DNA of 64,000 nucleotides from a bacterium D16-50 (GTDB lineage: Bacteria; Bacillota; Clostridia; Lachnospirales; Lachnospiraceae). A program made the translations under genes and the position numbers. How positions within the stretch are numbered: the first letter of the stretch is position 1; every line of letters begins with the position of its first letter. The stretch covers positions 1 to 64,000 of the forward strand of contig RAZA01000010.1 in NCBI GenBank assembly GCA_003612485.1, given 5' to 3'. Below are positions 44,867 to 53,787 of this stretch, piece by piece. Below the pieces are notes generated by a model. That model was not told where the DNA came from, ran no database searches, and saw only the letters and a list, made by a program, of their open reading frames with translations.

Positions 44867-44950
44867 GAAATGCCTCCTATAATACGTCCTCCCACAGTGA
44901 AGCCCTCCTATTTTTCACATAGAAGAAATCACCGAATCAGCCCCTTACGC

Positions 44951-45394
44951 CTACCGCAAATACATCCCCGTCTCCAAAGTATAAATAGGTTCTGCGCTTC
45001 CGTTCCAGTACACAGTGATCCGGCTCGTCACAAAATCGCCTTCTGTTCCGTCCTCCGGTATCCATTCCACATTCACCAGAAAGTTTCCCTCCGCCGCAGG
45101 GGCCATCTTGTCGTCATACCGGGCCTGATAGATTCTGTGTCCGTCTTCCTCCACCATACATGCGTTTCCCTCTCTGCCAAACAGCATAAGAAACGCCTCT
45201 TCATTTGGGGACGCAGCCGCCGTCTCCGCCGTATTTTCGGCCAGACAGACGGCATTGGTCAGAATTCTGGCCTTTGCGCTCTGCTGTCTGGATAAAGCAA
45301 ATACCTTTGTCAAAATCAATATGACCACGATGAAAACTGTTATAAGCACCAGCATTTCCATGTAAAATGCGGTGATATGCTGCTTCTTCTTCAT
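44951..45394 (-). CDS. Pseudopilin-like protein
   Basis: A 147-residue protein beginning MKKKQHITAFYMEMLVLITV. A short basic leader is followed by a long hydrophobic helix with a Glu near its start, similar to type IV pilins. The residue before the putative cleavage site is Thr rather than Gly, so processing is uncertain. A beta-rich C-terminal part follows. The start at 45394 and one four codons earlier (45406) are both possible; neither has a strong site. Confidence 0.5.
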   Translation of the reverse strand: MKKKQHITAFYMEMLVLITVFIVVILILTKVFALSRQQSAKARILTNAVCLAENTAETAAASPNEEAFLMLFGREGNACMVEEDGHRIYQARYDDKMAPAAEGNFLVNVEWIPEDGTEGDFVTSRITVYWNGSAEPIYTLETGMYLR

Positions 45395-45407
45395 CTCTGC
45401 CCCCATC

Positions 45408-45863
45408 TCACGCCCCGCTTCTGGCATGGAACAGCACCACCCCTGCGTCCGTCGTCACCGCAAAGGTTCCGTCTCCCCGATCCTCTACCTCGAAAATCTC
45501 CGTCTCTCCAATGACCATGGCCACTCCCGGATTCGGATCTGACTCCAAAGCCCCGTAGTCTTCCACCAAAGCGCCCTCATGTCTGTATATGCGAAAGGCA
45601 TAGCCGGAGTCCCCGTCCGCTATCACAAGCACAGGCCCCTCTTCCCGCTCCAGAATCATCACTGATCCCTCACTGTCGTTGGCCTTTGCACAAGTGATCA
45701 GATAGCCCATGAGCTCTCTGGTATGATTGTTCTGGGCCTGCCCTCCTACGATTTCCTGATACACCTGAGCGCCGAATATCACAAGCAAGAAAAAGCCAGC
45801 CAAAAAGAAGCCGGCAATGCCCATTGTCATTAAAGTCACTGGCGATCTATTGTCCTGTCTCAT
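45408..45863 (-). CDS. Membrane-anchored protein of the pilus cluster
   Basis: A 151-residue protein with a basic N-terminus, one membrane segment (about 12-34) and a beta-rich extracytoplasmic domain of about 110 residues. GGAGGAGG precedes the ATG used; the upstream in-frame ATG at 45884 lacks a site. It is sandwiched between pseudopilin-like genes. Family unknown to me, possibly DUF4860-like. Confidence 0.5.
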   Translation of the reverse strand: MRQDNRSPVTLMTMGIAGFFLAGFFLLVIFGAQVYQEIVGGQAQNNHTRELMGYLITCAKANDSEGSVMILEREEGPVLVIADGDSGYAFRIYRHEGALVEDYGALESDPNPGVAMVIGETEIFEVEDRGDGTFAVTTDAGVVLFHARSGA

Positions 45864-45888
45864 CCTCCTCCGTCTCCTCCCCATAGGC

Positions 45889-46206
45889 CTATGGCCTGAC
45901 TGTCACCTGAACATAAGGCGGCAGGTTGGATGCGAACGCATCATAAACCACATGAAAATCTTCTGTATTGATCTGAAGACCATAATTTTCTTCCAGATAA
46001 GCCAGATTGGAGGGATAGGCCCCCTCCACCACATAGCACTGCAGGGCGCTGCGCTGTATGGCCGCGCGCAGCGCCACCGCGCTTTCCTCCTGCAGGTTCG
46101 CCGCCGATACTTGTGCCCCCCGCCACACAATAAGCCCCGCTATCGCCAATATCAAGACAGCCGATATGAAATACGGCCAACGCCTTCTCTTTTTGTCCAC
46201 ATACAT
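45889..46206 (-). CDS. Short pilin-like protein
   Basis: A 105-residue protein with basic N-terminus KKRRRWPYF, one membrane helix (about 12-30) and a stretch ALQCYVVEGAYPSNLAYLEE. That stretch resembles the post-helix region of type IV pilins and GspG-like pseudopilins (Tyr-Pro-x-x-Leu). It lacks a canonical cleavage motif. TTAAGGAGGATGGCTC precedes the start. Confidence 0.55.
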   Translation of the reverse strand: MYVDKKRRRWPYFISAVLILAIAGLIVWRGAQVSAANLQEESAVALRAAIQRSALQCYVVEGAYPSNLAYLEENYGLQINTEDFHVVYDAFASNLPPYVQVTVRP

Positions 46207-46423
46207 GAGCCATCCTCCTTAAGAAAGGCTTCTCCAAACCGCCAAAGCCCTTTCAAACCGTCCCTCTGACGCCGCCACTTCCTGCTTCCTCCTGCCCGGA
46301 CCTTGCGGCTCCCGCCCCAAGGGGCGGATATGCAAAGCGCCTGTTCCTGCTACAGCTGCTCCCTACCTGCAGCCATATCGGATACAGACCAGCCAAAACA
46401 GCCGCCGTCAGCCCACGGCAACA

Positions 46424-47467
46424 TCAGCCGATGGAATTCATCATGCCGATCAGCGGCAGCATCACGCTCAGGAGAGACACGCCCACCGTCAGCATCAGAA
46501 CCCCTGACAGCAGCGGATCCACCACTCCCACCAGCCGGTCCACCAGTTCCATACAGTGCTCCTCCAAAAGACCGTTCAAACGCCCCAGCACCTGCTCCAA
46601 ACTTCCGCTGCGCTCCCCGGCCAAAAGCATACGCCCGTAAACAGGTTCAAACAGATCCTCATCATAGGCGGCCTGCGCAATGCTGTGGCCTTCTTCCATA
46701 TGGCCCACACAGCGGCGAACCTTTTCCTCAACCGGCTTATAATCCGTCATGCCCATACTCTCTATCACAGCCGTATCCTGCATTTCGCCGCTGGCCAGAA
46801 AGGTGGACAATGCCGCCGTGAACCGGAACATCCCCATGCTTTCCAGAATGGAAGAGCAGATAGGTATCCTTCCGATAGCCCTCTCCACCACCTGCCGCCT
46901 CTTGCCGCTCCAAAGCACATATCCAAGAATCAGCGCTGCCGCCAGAACCACCATAACTCCCAACGCAATCCAGCAGAACGCATAAGCCCAGCGAATATAG
47001 CTGTAGGAAGACGCTGCCAGGCTGCCCGTAAGCTGATCGTACACACCCGTGAAGGCCGGAAGCACCATGGTCAGCATCACGGCAAGTACCGCAATAATCA
47101 TCAGAAGCATCACCGCCGGGTATGTAACCGCATTTTTCAGCTTTCCGGCTATGGTACTTTGATCCGCATAATACCGGGACAGCCGAAACAGCACGTCCTC
47201 CATGCGTCCCGTGGCTTCTCCCGCAGCAACCATTTTGATGGCATACTCCGGAAAAATCCCCGCGGCTTTCATAGCGGCCGACAAGCTTCTTCCCTGCTCC
47301 GTCTCCTCCTTCATGACAGCAAGCCCCTGCTCCAGAATACCTCCCCGTCCACGCTCCTGCATCAGAAGCATCACGGCCTCATCCATCTGAATGCCCGACT
47401 GCACCATCATCGCCATGCTCTCGCAAAATGCGCTTACTCCAAGATCGTTCAGCTTTTTGTTCCTCAT
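46424..47467 (-). CDS. pilC: Type II secretion/type IV pilus inner membrane protein PilC
   Basis: A 347-residue GspF-family platform protein with two repeated GspF domains (about 10-130 and 205-330). Each ends in membrane helices (AVMLLMIIAVLAVMLTMVLP near 120 and VLMLTVGVSLLSVMLPLIG near the end). VAAGEATGRMEDVL and LLAGERSGSLEQVL are the paired family motifs. It anchors the pilus ATPases. It sits 13 bases behind a transglutaminase-like lipoprotein gene. Confidence 0.9.
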   Translation of the reverse strand: MRNKKLNDLGVSAFCESMAMMVQSGIQMDEAVMLLMQERGRGGILEQGLAVMKEETEQGRSLSAAMKAAGIFPEYAIKMVAAGEATGRMEDVLFRLSRYYADQSTIAGKLKNAVTYPAVMLLMIIAVLAVMLTMVLPAFTGVYDQLTGSLAASSYSYIRWAYAFCWIALGVMVVLAAALILGYVLWSGKRRQVVERAIGRIPICSSILESMGMFRFTAALSTFLASGEMQDTAVIESMGMTDYKPVEEKVRRCVGHMEEGHSIAQAAYDEDLFEPVYGRMLLAGERSGSLEQVLGRLNGLLEEHCMELVDRLVGVVDPLLSGVLMLTVGVSLLSVMLPLIGMMNSIG

Positions 47468-47480
47468 ATCTGCCTCACCC

Positions 47481-48491
47481 TCAATAATATTTGGAATCCG
47501 TATAGTTTCCTCCGTCCCCTACGAACGCACCGTCTGCTCCTCCCGCTGAAAATGTCAGATCCAGCCTATTCCACTCATCAGCCTTCACCGAATATTCCAC
47601 GGTAATCCAACCCGTTTCTTCAATATAAATCATATTCCATGCATGATATACATAAGTGTCTCCCGAAGACACGTCCCCGAAGACCATCTTGGTGGGAATC
47701 CCCTGACTGCGAAGCATCGCCGCCGTAAGGGCCGCATAGTCAAAACAGATACCCTCCCCCAGCTCCATGATCTCGTCCGGATCCGGCAGATAGGACTTAT
47801 TGGTCTGAACCATCGCCGCCTTCTCCTTATCGTACCCGATACTGTCGCATACATATTGGAATACCGCCGTCACCACTCCCAAAGCATCCTCTTCCTTTTC
47901 GGCCAGCTGAGCCGCCTTCTTAACGCAGTCAGAGTCTTTACTATAATTCACGTAATCGCTGGGACGCAGAAAGGGCTGAAACTCATCATCCAAAACCACA
48001 TCCCCCTCCGTGGTATAATAACAAGTATACTTGCCCTCCCTCACCTGCTTCATGACCCGAAAGGTATACCTGCCGTCTCCGCTTTGGATCGGAAAGATGG
48101 ACGGAGTGCCGTCCGATGCGATGTTGTAGTTATATGTGACTTCTCCTTTGATAACCTGAAACTTCAGTCTGGTATCTGCCTTCGCGCTGACCGCCACATA
48201 GCCCTGATTCAATGCCGATAAGTCTATCTGTACATTCTGGTCTCCCTCCGCCAAATCCCCATGGAAAGAAGAGTCAGCAAACTCCGGCGCCTCATAAGGC
48301 GTGAACGCCGTATCCGTTTCAGACGACGGTGTTTTTGTTCCTGACTCAGACCCTTTGGATATTGAATTGTTTCCATGCATCCCCGCGCTCTGCAGCGGAG
48401 CATCGTCCGGGTTCCCGGCCTCCACTCCAGAACATCCGCCCAAGAACAACAATCCTGCAAGGACAATGGCAAAAATACTATTACGACGCAT
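47481..48491 (-). CDS. Transglutaminase-like lipoprotein
   Basis: A 336-residue secreted lipoprotein with signal MRRNSIFAIVLAGLL and lipobox FLGGCSG (Cys about 19). A beta domain follows, then a transglutaminase-like core with Cys in EGICFDYAALTAAML (about 240) and His in YVYHAWNMIYIEE (about 280). Such proteins act as peptidases or cross-linkers on the cell surface. It is the first gene of the pilus-like operon. The ribosome site before 48491 is weak, and a start at 48509 is possible. Confidence 0.75.
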   Translation of the reverse strand: MRRNSIFAIVLAGLLFLGGCSGVEAGNPDDAPLQSAGMHGNNSISKGSESGTKTPSSETDTAFTPYEAPEFADSSFHGDLAEGDQNVQIDLSALNQGYVAVSAKADTRLKFQVIKGEVTYNYNIASDGTPSIFPIQSGDGRYTFRVMKQVREGKYTCYYTTEGDVVLDDEFQPFLRPSDYVNYSKDSDCVKKAAQLAEKEEDALGVVTAVFQYVCDSIGYDKEKAAMVQTNKSYLPDPDEIMELGEGICFDYAALTAAMLRSQGIPTKMVFGDVSSGDTYVYHAWNMIYIEETGWITVEYSVKADEWNRLDLTFSAGGADGAFVGDGGNYTDSKYY

Positions 48492-48741
48492 AAAGCCCGA
48501 TACCCCCATCCGCCATTTTCTTCCATATTTTCCGCTATACCGTCTGAGCGGCACTAGGGAAAGCCGGAAAAACACAAGGAGCCTTAACCTTAATCTTATT
48601 TGCCTAGTGACAGTATAGCATTGCCTCGCGGAAAATGCAACCCTTTGAAAAAGGGAACAGCCCCCATTGCCGTTTCTCCTCCGGACTTGACTACTAGCTC
48701 CTACCCCTTAATACTCTTATGTCTTATTCCATTCTTAATGC

Positions 48742-48787
48742 AAAAAAAGCTCCTGAAATCTCAAGATACAATACTTAAGATTTCAGG
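48742..48787 (-). terminator. Rho-independent terminator
   Basis: On the minus strand CCTGAAATCTTAAG and CTTGAGATTTCAGG pair over 14 positions (one G-U) with an 8-base loop, followed after AGC by a seven-T run. No annotated gene ends just upstream of it. This implies that something between 48788 and 49036 is or was transcribed. Confidence 0.85.
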
Positions 48788-49036
48788 CCCATCTTTATAG
48801 AAATTTAATATGTAATTCCCGCTGTCCAAGCACTCCCCCACACTATAGACATTCAGCTACCTATGGATACACAGCATCATGCCATCTACATCCATAAAAC
48901 CATATTTCATAGTATTTTTGAGACTGCAAATTTATCGTGTGCTCCCGTAACGGCAAACAGTATCTTACTCTATTTTTGGGCTGATACTATTTATTGCCAT
49001 TCGTCAGCATGATTGCTTACACTGTTTTCCGGGCAC
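48788..49036 (-). other. AT-rich segment between two terminators; possible gene remnant
   Basis: About 250 bases lie between the tRNA-Gln terminator and the terminator at 48742. One minus-strand frame reads MKYGFMDVDGMMLCIHR, a TAG, then VGECLDSGNYILNFYKDG and further codons to TGA, with another stop upstream. This looks like the decayed end of a gene. A small RNA ending at the terminator is the alternative. I do not recognise either. Confidence 0.3.
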
Positions 49037-49066
49037 AAAAAATCTCCAGAGAATTCTCTCTGGAGA
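49037..49066 (-). terminator. Rho-independent terminator of tRNA-Gln
   Basis: A perfect 10-bp stem (TCTCCAGAGA with TCTCTGGAGA) with a 4-base loop is followed on the minus strand by TTTTTT. It lies 28 bases behind the tRNA. Confidence 0.9.
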
Positions 49067-49094
49067 CCCATCTAGCAGGGCAGTACCTGCTGCG

Positions 49095-49166
49095 CAGGGC
49101 TACAAGGATTCGAACCTTGAAATGACGGAGTCAGAGTCCGTTGCCTTACCGTTTGGCGATAGCCCT
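49095..49166 (-). tRNA. tRNA-Gln (anticodon CTG)
   Basis: A 72-base tRNA on the minus strand with perfect acceptor stem (AGGGCTA with TAGCCCT). The anticodon stem ACGGA/TCCGT encloses CTCTGAC, giving anticodon CTG for CAG codons. The T arm CAAGG-TTCGAAT-CCTTG is intact. No CCA is encoded. Confidence 0.95.
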
Positions 49167-49223
49167 ATCTGCAATATAGCCGCGGCCGACTTGAAATAAC
49201 CTCAACTGCCTGCCACTTGATGT

Positions 49224-49252
49224 ATTATACATGAATTGTTTCCAATTTGCAA
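49224..49252 (-). promoter_or_regulatory. Promoter for tRNA-Gln
   Basis: On the minus strand TTGCAA (49247-49252) and perfect TATAAT (49224-49229) are separated by 17 bases. The -10 lies about 58 bases before the mature tRNA. Confidence 0.6.
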
Positions 49253-49441
49253 TACCTTAATTCAAAAAAATTCATCTTTTATAACATTTTTTATTTGTGA
49301 AACATAATGCCATCCCTATTGCGGAACACCAAAGTCAGCCGCCCCCATCGCTCCGGATATCATCCTGCGCCACGCCGGGCGGCCCGTCATGGACACCCGG
49401 CGCACACCTATGGGGCTGGATTTCTCCTGCGGCGCTGTCCC

Positions 49442-51553
49442 CTATATCTCAAAGGTCAGTTCGCCGTAAGAGGGCACCGGCCAAATCTCTTTGTCTACCA
49501 TGCGCTCCAGTTCATCGATGGGAATGCGCAGCTCCTCCATAGCCGCTCTCACCGTATCCCTGCAGAAGAATGCCCGCTCCCTGACATTGTCCATGGCCAT
49601 GGCTTCCCCTGCAGCCTTCTCCAGTCTTGTCAAAGCTTCCTTTGCCGCTCTCAGCTTTGCGCTCACCTGAGCCAGCAGCTCCGCCTGCACGAAGGGATCC
49701 GCTCCCGCCGCCTTTACTGCCACAACTGTATCTGCAAGAGTCTTCGTGTACCTGATCACCGCCGGGATATACTGCCTGCCCGCCATATCAATCATGGTCA
49801 GAGCCTCTATGTTTATGGTCTTGGCATACGTCTCGTAGGTGATCTCCTCTCGGGACTCCAGCTCTATCCGGGTAAATATATTGAACTTTTCAAACAGCCT
49901 GATGGCTTTTTCAGTAGTCAGGGTACAAGCCGCCTCCACCGTGGACTCAATATTGGGCAGTCCCCGCCGCGCAGCCTCCGCAACCCATTCCTCCGAGTAG
50001 CCGTCCCCGTTGAAAATGATCCTCTGATGCTTGGTCATATATTCCTTGATCAGATCGTGTACCGCAAGCTCAAAGTCCTCTGCCGCCTCCAGCGTGTCAG
50101 CCGCCTCGCAGAACGCCTCCGCCACAATGGCGTTGAGAGTGGTATTGGGGCTGGCCACGGAATCCGAGCTGCCCACCATGCGGAATTCAAACTTGTTTCC
50201 GGTGAAGGCAAAGGGAGAAGTCCGGTTTCTGTCCGTGGCGTCCTTCTCGAATTCCGGAATCGTAGACACTCCGGTCTCCAGTTTGCCGCCCTCCAGACAG
50301 CGGGCAGCCTCACCGGTCTCCACCAGCTGCTTCACTACGTCCTCCAGCTGCTCCCCCAGAAATATGGAGATGATGGCAGGCGGCGCTTCGTCCGCACCCA
50401 GCCTATGGTCGTTTCCCACGTCTGCGGCGCTCTGGCGGAGCAGATCCGCATGGGTATCCACCGCCTTCATGATGCAGGCCAGAACCAGAAGAAACTGAAT
50501 ATTGGCATTGGGCGTGTCTCCGGGATCCAGCAGATTGACCCCATTGTCCGTTCCCAGTGACCAGTTGTTGTGCTTCCCGGAGCCGTTCATGCCCGCAAAA
50601 GGCTTTTCATGGAGCAGGCAGGTCAGTCCGTGTCTCCCTGCCACCTTCTTCATGGTCTCCATGACCAGCTGATTATGGTCTACTGCAATATTCGCAGTCT
50701 CATATACGGGGGCAAGCTCATGCTGGGCAGGCGCAGCCTCATTGTGCTGTGTCTTGGCCGTCACTCCCAGCTTCCAAAGCTCAACGTTCAGATCCTTCAT
50801 ATAGGCCCCCACCCGCTCCCGAATGGTGCCGAAATAATGATCCTCCAGCTCCTGACCCTTGGGGGCAGGGGCTCCGAACAAGGTGCGTCCGGCAAAGATC
50901 AGGTCCTCCCGCTGCAGATAGCGCTCCCTATCCACCAGAAAATACTCCTGCTCAGGCCCCACGCTGGGCACCACCTTGGAGGCCTCCTTATTGCCGAAGA
51001 GACGCACGATCCGCAGCGCCTGCTGGCTCAATGCCTCCATGGATCGAAGAAGCGGCGTCTTCTTGTCCAGAGCCTCCCCTGTATAAGAGCAGAACGCCGT
51101 CGGAATGCAGAGAATCACCCCCGTGGCGTCCTCCTTCAGAAACGCCGGGGAGGTGATGTCCCAGGCCGTGTACCCTCTTGCCTCGAAGGTAGCCCGCAGC
51201 CCTCCTGACGGAAACGAAGAAGCGTCGGGCTCGCCCTTGATCAGCTCCTTGCCGGAGAATTCCATGATCATCTTTCCATCCTCGTCCGGGTGGGTGACAA
51301 ATGCGTCATGCTTCTCCGCCGTGATCCCCGTCAGAGGCTGGAACCAATGGGTGTAGTGGGTGGCCCCGTTCTCCACGGCCCAGTCCTTCATGGCCTTCGC
51401 GATCACGTCGGCAGTGGCCAGAGACAGCTCCCCGCCCTGATCCATCAGCCGTTCTACCTCCTTGTAGACGCTTCTGGGCAGCCTCTCCTTCATCTTGCCA
51501 AAGGTAAACACTTTGCTGGCAAATATTTCCTCAACATTCAAAATTTCTTTCAT
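49442..51553 (-). CDS. glnN: Glutamine synthetase type III
   Basis: A 703-residue enzyme, the large form of glutamine synthetase (types I and II are about 350-470 residues). It makes glutamine from glutamate, ammonia and ATP. Recognised segments are GPEQEYFLVDRERYL (about 225), KTQHNEAAPAQHELAP (about 290) and the catalytic FAGMNGSGKHNNWSL (about 340). GAGATGAGG precedes the ATG used. It is monocistronic between tRNA-Gln and the U32 peptidase gene. Confidence 0.95.
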   Translation of the reverse strand: MKEILNVEEIFASKVFTFGKMKERLPRSVYKEVERLMDQGGELSLATADVIAKAMKDWAVENGATHYTHWFQPLTGITAEKHDAFVTHPDEDGKMIMEFSGKELIKGEPDASSFPSGGLRATFEARGYTAWDITSPAFLKEDATGVILCIPTAFCSYTGEALDKKTPLLRSMEALSQQALRIVRLFGNKEASKVVPSVGPEQEYFLVDRERYLQREDLIFAGRTLFGAPAPKGQELEDHYFGTIRERVGAYMKDLNVELWKLGVTAKTQHNEAAPAQHELAPVYETANIAVDHNQLVMETMKKVAGRHGLTCLLHEKPFAGMNGSGKHNNWSLGTDNGVNLLDPGDTPNANIQFLLVLACIMKAVDTHADLLRQSAADVGNDHRLGADEAPPAIISIFLGEQLEDVVKQLVETGEAARCLEGGKLETGVSTIPEFEKDATDRNRTSPFAFTGNKFEFRMVGSSDSVASPNTTLNAIVAEAFCEAADTLEAAEDFELAVHDLIKEYMTKHQRIIFNGDGYSEEWVAEAARRGLPNIESTVEAACTLTTEKAIRLFEKFNIFTRIELESREEITYETYAKTINIEALTMIDMAGRQYIPAVIRYTKTLADTVVAVKAAGADPFVQAELLAQVSAKLRAAKEALTRLEKAAGEAMAMDNVRERAFFCRDTVRAAMEELRIPIDELERMVDKEIWPVPSYGELTFEI

Positions 51554-51698
51554 CCTCATCTCTCTACGCTTTCTTTTATCCGATATGCCGTTTTCCAAGA
51601 CAGCAATTTATGACAAATCCCTCTTCTGCGCCTTTTTACCAGACTGCGGTTTTGCCGTTTCCGGCGGCCCCCTTAAGTCCCTTGGGACAATCGGCAAA

Positions 51699-53150
51699 TC
51701 ATTCGTTTTCCACACGCAGCAGGTCATGCCGCTGAACCGGCACGGAAAGTCTGACCCAGAATTTCTGCTTCGCATGGGGACAGCTGTCTATGGAAAGGCC
51801 CTCCTGATCATACATGGCCTCCACCTTTGCCGTCAGGTTTCTACCGTCCGGCTTCATGACCTCTATGGCGTCTCCCACGGCAAATTTGTTGCGCTGCTCC
51901 AGAAATGCCAGCGCTATCTCTGCTGCCCCTGCGCCGTTTTCCGTTCCCGCGCTGTCTGCCGCCCCTATGCCTTTCTCCGTTCCCGCACTGTCTGCCGCCT
52001 CTATGTCTTTCTCCGTTCCTGCACAGTTTTCTGCCCTTGCGCCTTTTTCCGTCTCCTGCAGGTCCTGCCATGTCTCCGGCTTTCGCCCCATCTTTTCTGC
52101 ATCCTGCCAAGGCAGGAGACTCCCGGCCCAAATCTCCTCCACCGTCCCCAGATATGTATATTCGTTCACATAGGTGCTGCTGTCATAGATCTGGGACTCC
52201 TCACCGGGCCTTCCGAAATAAAATCCCGTGGAAAAGTGGCGGTGGGTGCATTTAGCGATTTCCTGCCGATACCAGTCCAGATTCTTCTTGTAGGTTTCCT
52301 CCGATTGGAAGAAATCGTCAATAGCCCTGCGGTAGGTTCTGGCCACGGTAGCGACATACAGCGCCGTCTTCATCCTGCCTTCCACCTTCAAGCTGTCAAT
52401 GCCCGCCTCCACCAGCTCCGGAATATGCTCCACCATGCACAGATCCTTGGAATTGAACAAAAAAGTTCCTCTCTCGTTCTCCTCCACGGGCAGATACTCC
52501 CCCGGTCTGGTCTCCTCCACCACCGCGTATTTCCAGCGGCAGGGATGGGTACAGGCCCCCTGATTGGCATCCCTTCCCGTGAGATAATTGCTCAAAAGGC
52601 AGCGGCCGGAATAGGAGATACACATGGCCCCATGCACGAAGCATTCTATCTCCATGTCCTCCGGTATCTGCCGCCGTATCTCTTGCAGCTCCTTAAGAGA
52701 AAGCTCTCTGGCCGCCACTACCCTCTTGGCTCCCTGCCTATGCCAGAACGAAAAGGTTCCGTAATTGGTATTGTTGGCCTGAGTGGAGATGTGGATTTCC
52801 CCCTGAGGCCACACTTCTCGGGCAATGTCAAACATGCCCGGATCGGAAATGATCAGAGCATCGCAAGGCTCCGGCTTCATGTCCCGCAACTGACGGAAAT
52901 ATTCCGCCGCCCCCTCCAGATCGCCGTTGTGGGCAAGGATATTGGCAGTCACATACACCTTCACCCCATGGGCATGGGCAAAGGCAATGCCCTCCGCCAT
53001 TTCCTCCGGAGAAAAATTTTTCGCCTTGGCCCGCAGCCCGAAGGCGTCTCCGCCGATATAGACTGCGTCCGCCCCGTAAACCACCGCCGTCTTAAGCACC
53101 TCCAGACTTGCGGCCGGTATCAAAAGCTCAGGCTTTTTTCGCCCTTCCAT
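51699..53150 (-). CDS. Peptidase U32 family protein
   Basis: A 483-residue protein of the YrrN/YrrO-RlhA group. The N-terminal TIM-like part starts PELLIPAASLEVLKTAV. The U32 signature lies near 170-200 (ECFVHGAMCISYSGRCLLSN followed by a GACTHPCRW segment). Relatives are linked to rRNA/tRNA hydroxylation rather than proven proteolysis. A Glu/Ala/Gly-rich linker with a 12-residue repeat (about 376-411) precedes the C-terminal beta domain. GGCAGGAGGGTAACGCT precedes the start. trmR lies upstream in the usual order. Confidence 0.85.
   Translation of the reverse strand: MEGRKKPELLIPAASLEVLKTAVVYGADAVYIGGDAFGLRAKAKNFSPEEMAEGIAFAHAHGVKVYVTANILAHNGDLEGAAEYFRQLRDMKPEPCDALIISDPGMFDIAREVWPQGEIHISTQANNTNYGTFSFWHRQGAKRVVAARELSLKELQEIRRQIPEDMEIECFVHGAMCISYSGRCLLSNYLTGRDANQGACTHPCRWKYAVVEETRPGEYLPVEENERGTFLFNSKDLCMVEHIPELVEAGIDSLKVEGRMKTALYVATVARTYRRAIDDFFQSEETYKKNLDWYRQEIAKCTHRHFSTGFYFGRPGEESQIYDSSTYVNEYTYLGTVEEIWAGSLLPWQDAEKMGRKPETWQDLQETEKGARAENCAGTEKDIEAADSAGTEKGIGAADSAGTENGAGAAEIALAFLEQRNKFAVGDAIEVMKPDGRNLTAKVEAMYDQEGLSIDSCPHAKQKFWVRLSVPVQRHDLLRVENE
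51918..52025. repeat. 36-bp coding tandem repeat, 3 units
   Basis: Three 12-codon units encode CAGTEKDIEAAD, SAGTEKGIGAAD and SAGTENGAGAAE in the U32 gene. They form a probably flexible linker. The frame is kept. Confidence 0.85.
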
Positions 53151-53170
53151 AGCGTTACCCTCCTGCCCCG

Positions 53171-53686
53171 TCAAATCCTCAGCTCGTACTTATAATCCGA
53201 AAGCACCCGCTCCGTCCCTCTTTTTTGAAAGCTTCCCTCTCCCACCGCAGCAAATCCCAATTTCTTCACCACTGCATTGGATGCGGCATTTTCCTTGTTC
53301 ACGCTCACCGTTATCTTTTCCGCTCCCTGACGCCTGGCGTGCTCTATCATGCCTGCGGCCATTTCCGTCGCATAGCCCTTCCCCCAATGCTTTTCGTGAA
53401 CGCAATAGGCAATGTCATAGCTTTTGCCCTCCTTGTCGGGGATGAAGCTGCAGGTCCCTATTCTTTCATGGGTATTTTTGTCCACGGATATCAGATAGCA
53501 GCAGTCCTTGTCCTCCCCCAGAGCCTCGATGCTCCTCAGATATGACTCATGGATTTCCTCCATGGCCGGATCCGGCAGATATTCCCCCATCTTCGGATCA
53601 TTCCATATACTGATGGCGAACGGGGCATCCTCCTTGGAAAAGCCTCTCAGATACAGCCGCTTGGTTTCTATGGTCTCTATTTTCAT
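53171..53686 (-). CDS. GNAT family N-acetyltransferase
   Basis: A 171-residue acetyltransferase of the RimJ/RimL type. It begins IETKRLYLRGFSKEDA and has the acetyl-CoA loop VHEKHWGKGYATEMAAGMIEH (quoted in part, about 95-115) and NAASNAVVKKLGF near 140. ACGGAGGTATAAAA precedes the ATG used. It is inserted between trmR and the U32 gene, which are normally adjacent. The substrate is unknown. Confidence 0.85.
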   Translation of the reverse strand: MKIETIETKRLYLRGFSKEDAPFAISIWNDPKMGEYLPDPAMEEIHESYLRSIEALGEDKDCCYLISVDKNTHERIGTCSFIPDKEGKSYDIAYCVHEKHWGKGYATEMAAGMIEHARRQGAEKITVSVNKENAASNAVVKKLGFAAVGEGSFQKRGTERVLSDYKYELRI

Positions 53687-53702
53687 TTTTATACCTCCGT
53701 AT

Positions 53703-53785
53703 GCGCTTCGGCACACATACCCGTTAAACTTTCATCTATCTTCCCCAGCGGCTCTACCGTCTTGTGGCGCTTCGGCACACATACC
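53703..53785. repeat. Short direct repeat, 19 bases twice
   Basis: GCGCTTCGGCACACATACC occurs at 53703-53721 and 53767-53785, 64 bases apart. The pair lies in the roughly 100-base gap between trmR and the acetyltransferase gene. It could mark how the acetyltransferase gene was inserted. Confidence 0.7.
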
Positions 53786-53787
53786 AG

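Noticed and set aside
46207..46423. An additional small pilin gene in the gap before the 105-residue protein
   Set aside because: No start with a ribosome site and no hydrophobic N-terminal frame was found on either strand.
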